The notes below the pieces were generated by a model. The model did not search any database and had not been told where the DNA came from. It worked only from the letters and a program-made list of their open reading frames with translations. Positions 63,106 through 64,000 of a stretch of 64,000 nt of DNA are shown one piece after another. Location of the stretch: positions 595,301 to 659,300 of the forward strand of contig NZ_PPFE01000002.1 in assembly GCF_002917925.1 (NCBI RefSeq), read 5' to 3'. Position numbers and translations under genes: made by a program. Numbering within the stretch: the first letter of the stretch is position 1; each line of letters starts with the position of its first letter. Origin of the DNA: Roseovarius confluentis. GTDB lineage: Bacteria; Pseudomonadota; Alphaproteobacteria; Rhodobacterales; Rhodobacteraceae.

Positions 63106-63792
63106 TCATGTCGCCCGTTGCGACAGGACGGTGTCCAGCTGGGCGGCGATCTCGTCGATCGGGCCCATTGCGGGCACGCGGGAAAGCGCGCCCTTGGATT
63201 GGTAATAGTCGATCAACGGCGCGGTCTGGGCGTGATACGCCTCCAGCCGTTGTGCGACGGTTTCGGCGTTGTCGTCGGCGCGGCGGATCATCTCCGTGCC
63301 GCCGCAATTGTTGCAGATGCCGGGCTTGGCCGTGGGCTTGAAGCTGTCGTGGTAGCCTTCGCCGCAGGCGCCGCAGGTAAAGCGGCCCGAGATGCGGTCG
63401 ACCATGGCGGCATCGTCCACTTCGAGGCTTATGGCGGCGTCGATCTTCTGGCCGGTCTCGGTCAGAAGGGTGTCGAGCGCCTCGGCCTGTACGGTGGTGC
63501 GCGGGAAGCCGTCCAGGATGATACCGGCCGCGCAATCAGGCTCGGCCAGGCGGTCGCGCAGGATGGCGATGACGATATCGTCGCTGACCAGATTGCCCGC
63601 TTCCATGACGGCCTTGGCCTCGCGTCCTGCCGGGGTGCCCGCGGCGACGGCGGCACGGAGCAGGTCGCCGGTGGACAGTTGCACGAAGCCATTCTTCTCT
63701 TCCAGAAGGCGGGCCTGTGTGCCCTTGCCGGCGCCCGGCGGCCCGAGCAGGATCAGGACCGGGGCGGTTTGGGGTCTCTTTGCGCCGTCCAT
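63106..63792 (-). CDS. adk: Adenylate kinase
   Basis: A 228-residue adenylate kinase (AMP + ATP to 2 ADP). P-loop GPPGAGKGTQ near residue 17, AMP-binding STGDLLR and LDGFPRT, and a long LID with a four-cysteine zinc site (CGACGEGYHD ... CNNCG). This is the zinc-type form. The start at 63792 (MDGAKRP) has AAGGGGG at a normal distance; the alternative ATG at 63798 overlaps the acs stop by four bases but sits directly on the ribosome site. Its place behind acs fits recycling of AMP made by acetate activation. Confidence 0.9.
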   Translation of the reverse strand: MDGAKRPQTAPVLILLGPPGAGKGTQARLLEEKNGFVQLSTGDLLRAAVAAGTPAGREAKAVMEAGNLVSDDIVIAILRDRLAEPDCAAGIILDGFPRTTVQAEALDTLLTETGQKIDAAISLEVDDAAMVDRISGRFTCGACGEGYHDSFKPTAKPGICNNCGGTEMIRRADDNAETVAQRLEAYHAQTAPLIDYYQSKGALSRVPAMGPIDEIAAQLDTVLSQRAT

Positions 63793-63794
63793 GA

Positions 63795-64000
63795 TCATTC
63801 CCCCTTGTTCATTCTGTTGTCGATGAGGTCGTCGACGACGGAGGGGTCTGCGAGTGTGGAGGTGTCGCCGAGGGCGCCGTAGTCGTCCTCGGCGATCTTG
63901 CGCAGGATGCGGCGCATGATCTTGCCGGAGCGGGTTTTCGGCAGGCCGGGGGCCCATTGGATCAGGTCGGGCTTGGCGATGGGGCCGATCTCGGAGCGGA
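63795..64000 (-). CDS. acs: Acetyl-CoA synthetase, C-terminal part (cut by window edge)
   Basis: The last 67 codons of an acetate-CoA ligase of the acyl-adenylate family. [36 protein letters not shown] includes the conserved RSGKIMRR segment, whose lysine is the regulatory acetylation site in Acs. The enzyme makes acetyl-CoA, AMP and pyrophosphate from acetate. The stop lies just before adk. The N-terminal part lies beyond the right edge. Confidence 0.9.
   Translation of the reverse strand, partial: RSEIGPIAKPDLIQWAPGLPKTRSGKIMRRILRKIAEDDYGALGDTSTLADPSVVDDLIDNRMNKGE

Overview
The window is chromosomal DNA of a high-GC alphaproteobacterium, most likely of the Rhodobacteraceae (Roseobacter group). 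Supporting signs are the GC-rich codon use, a SUV3-like helicase followed by an S4 protein, fdxA and carD, a split his cluster, a VC_2705-type symporter next to acs, Roseobacter-style small membrane proteins, an alphaproteobacterial LexA box (GAAC-N7-GAAC) and a CtrA-type box (TTAA-N7-TTAAC). No phage, insertion sequence or CRISPR array was found. Most genes are ordinary core or accessory metabolism, arranged in short operons with many ATGA overlaps.

Layout from left to right. 1-1.6 kb: partial ATP-dependent DNA ligase and its associated exonuclease. 1.7-4.4 kb: FAH-family hydrolase, alpha/beta hydrolase, SCP2 protein, TPR protein. 4.4-8.9 kb: SUV3-like helicase, S4 protein, ferredoxin, CarD. 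9-17.9 kb: Kef-type antiporter, a 1002-residue protein with PilM-like and PilP/GspC-like ends, metY, a glycosyltransferase-like pair and an exported-looking protein. 18-25.6 kb: a nine-gene co-directional cluster of uncharacterised proteins: a coiled-coil protein, a 647-residue AAA+ ATPase, two large soluble proteins and five small or membrane proteins. This is the best candidate for an undescribed system. 25.6-28.7 kb: sulfotransferase-like gene, tRNA-Tyr, rlmB, zinc-ribbon protein, a strong candidate small RNA and a CoA-binding protein.

28.7-34.8 kb: hisB-hisH-hisA-hisF-hisE on the minus strand, broken twice by pairs of plus-strand exported-protein genes (DUF2147 x2; a hypothetical plus DUF302), then tRNA-Gly. 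34.9-46 kb: GMC oxidoreductase with its Tat-exported small subunit, VOC protein, RHH protein, phosphodiesterase, pyruvate carboxylase, DUF4375-like protein, FMN-dependent hydroxy-acid dehydrogenase and an acidic exported protein. 46-51.5 kb: a gene behind a CtrA-type box, a UvrD/PcrA helicase behind a LexA box, the divergent ohrR/ohr pair with two matching operator copies, lipB and tRNA-Leu. 51.6-57 kb: a pqi-type lipid transport operon (pqiA in two halves, pqiB, pqiC), a PP-loop ATPase and a BtuF-like protein. 57-64 kb: an acetate-utilisation block, partial acs, adk, DUF4212 plus sodium/solute symporter, cNMP/CBS/DUF294 protein, a membrane protein and a membrane-anchored DEDDh exonuclease.

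Three families of short interspersed palindromes recur between genes. Family A has the core GGTGGGTTT...AAACCCACCCTAC. Family B has arms GGCTAAAGCGTTTC and supplies the stop codon of two genes. Family C has CCCGGATC-RR-GTCCGGG hairpins. Product names rest on motif and family recognition by eye; no database search was run.
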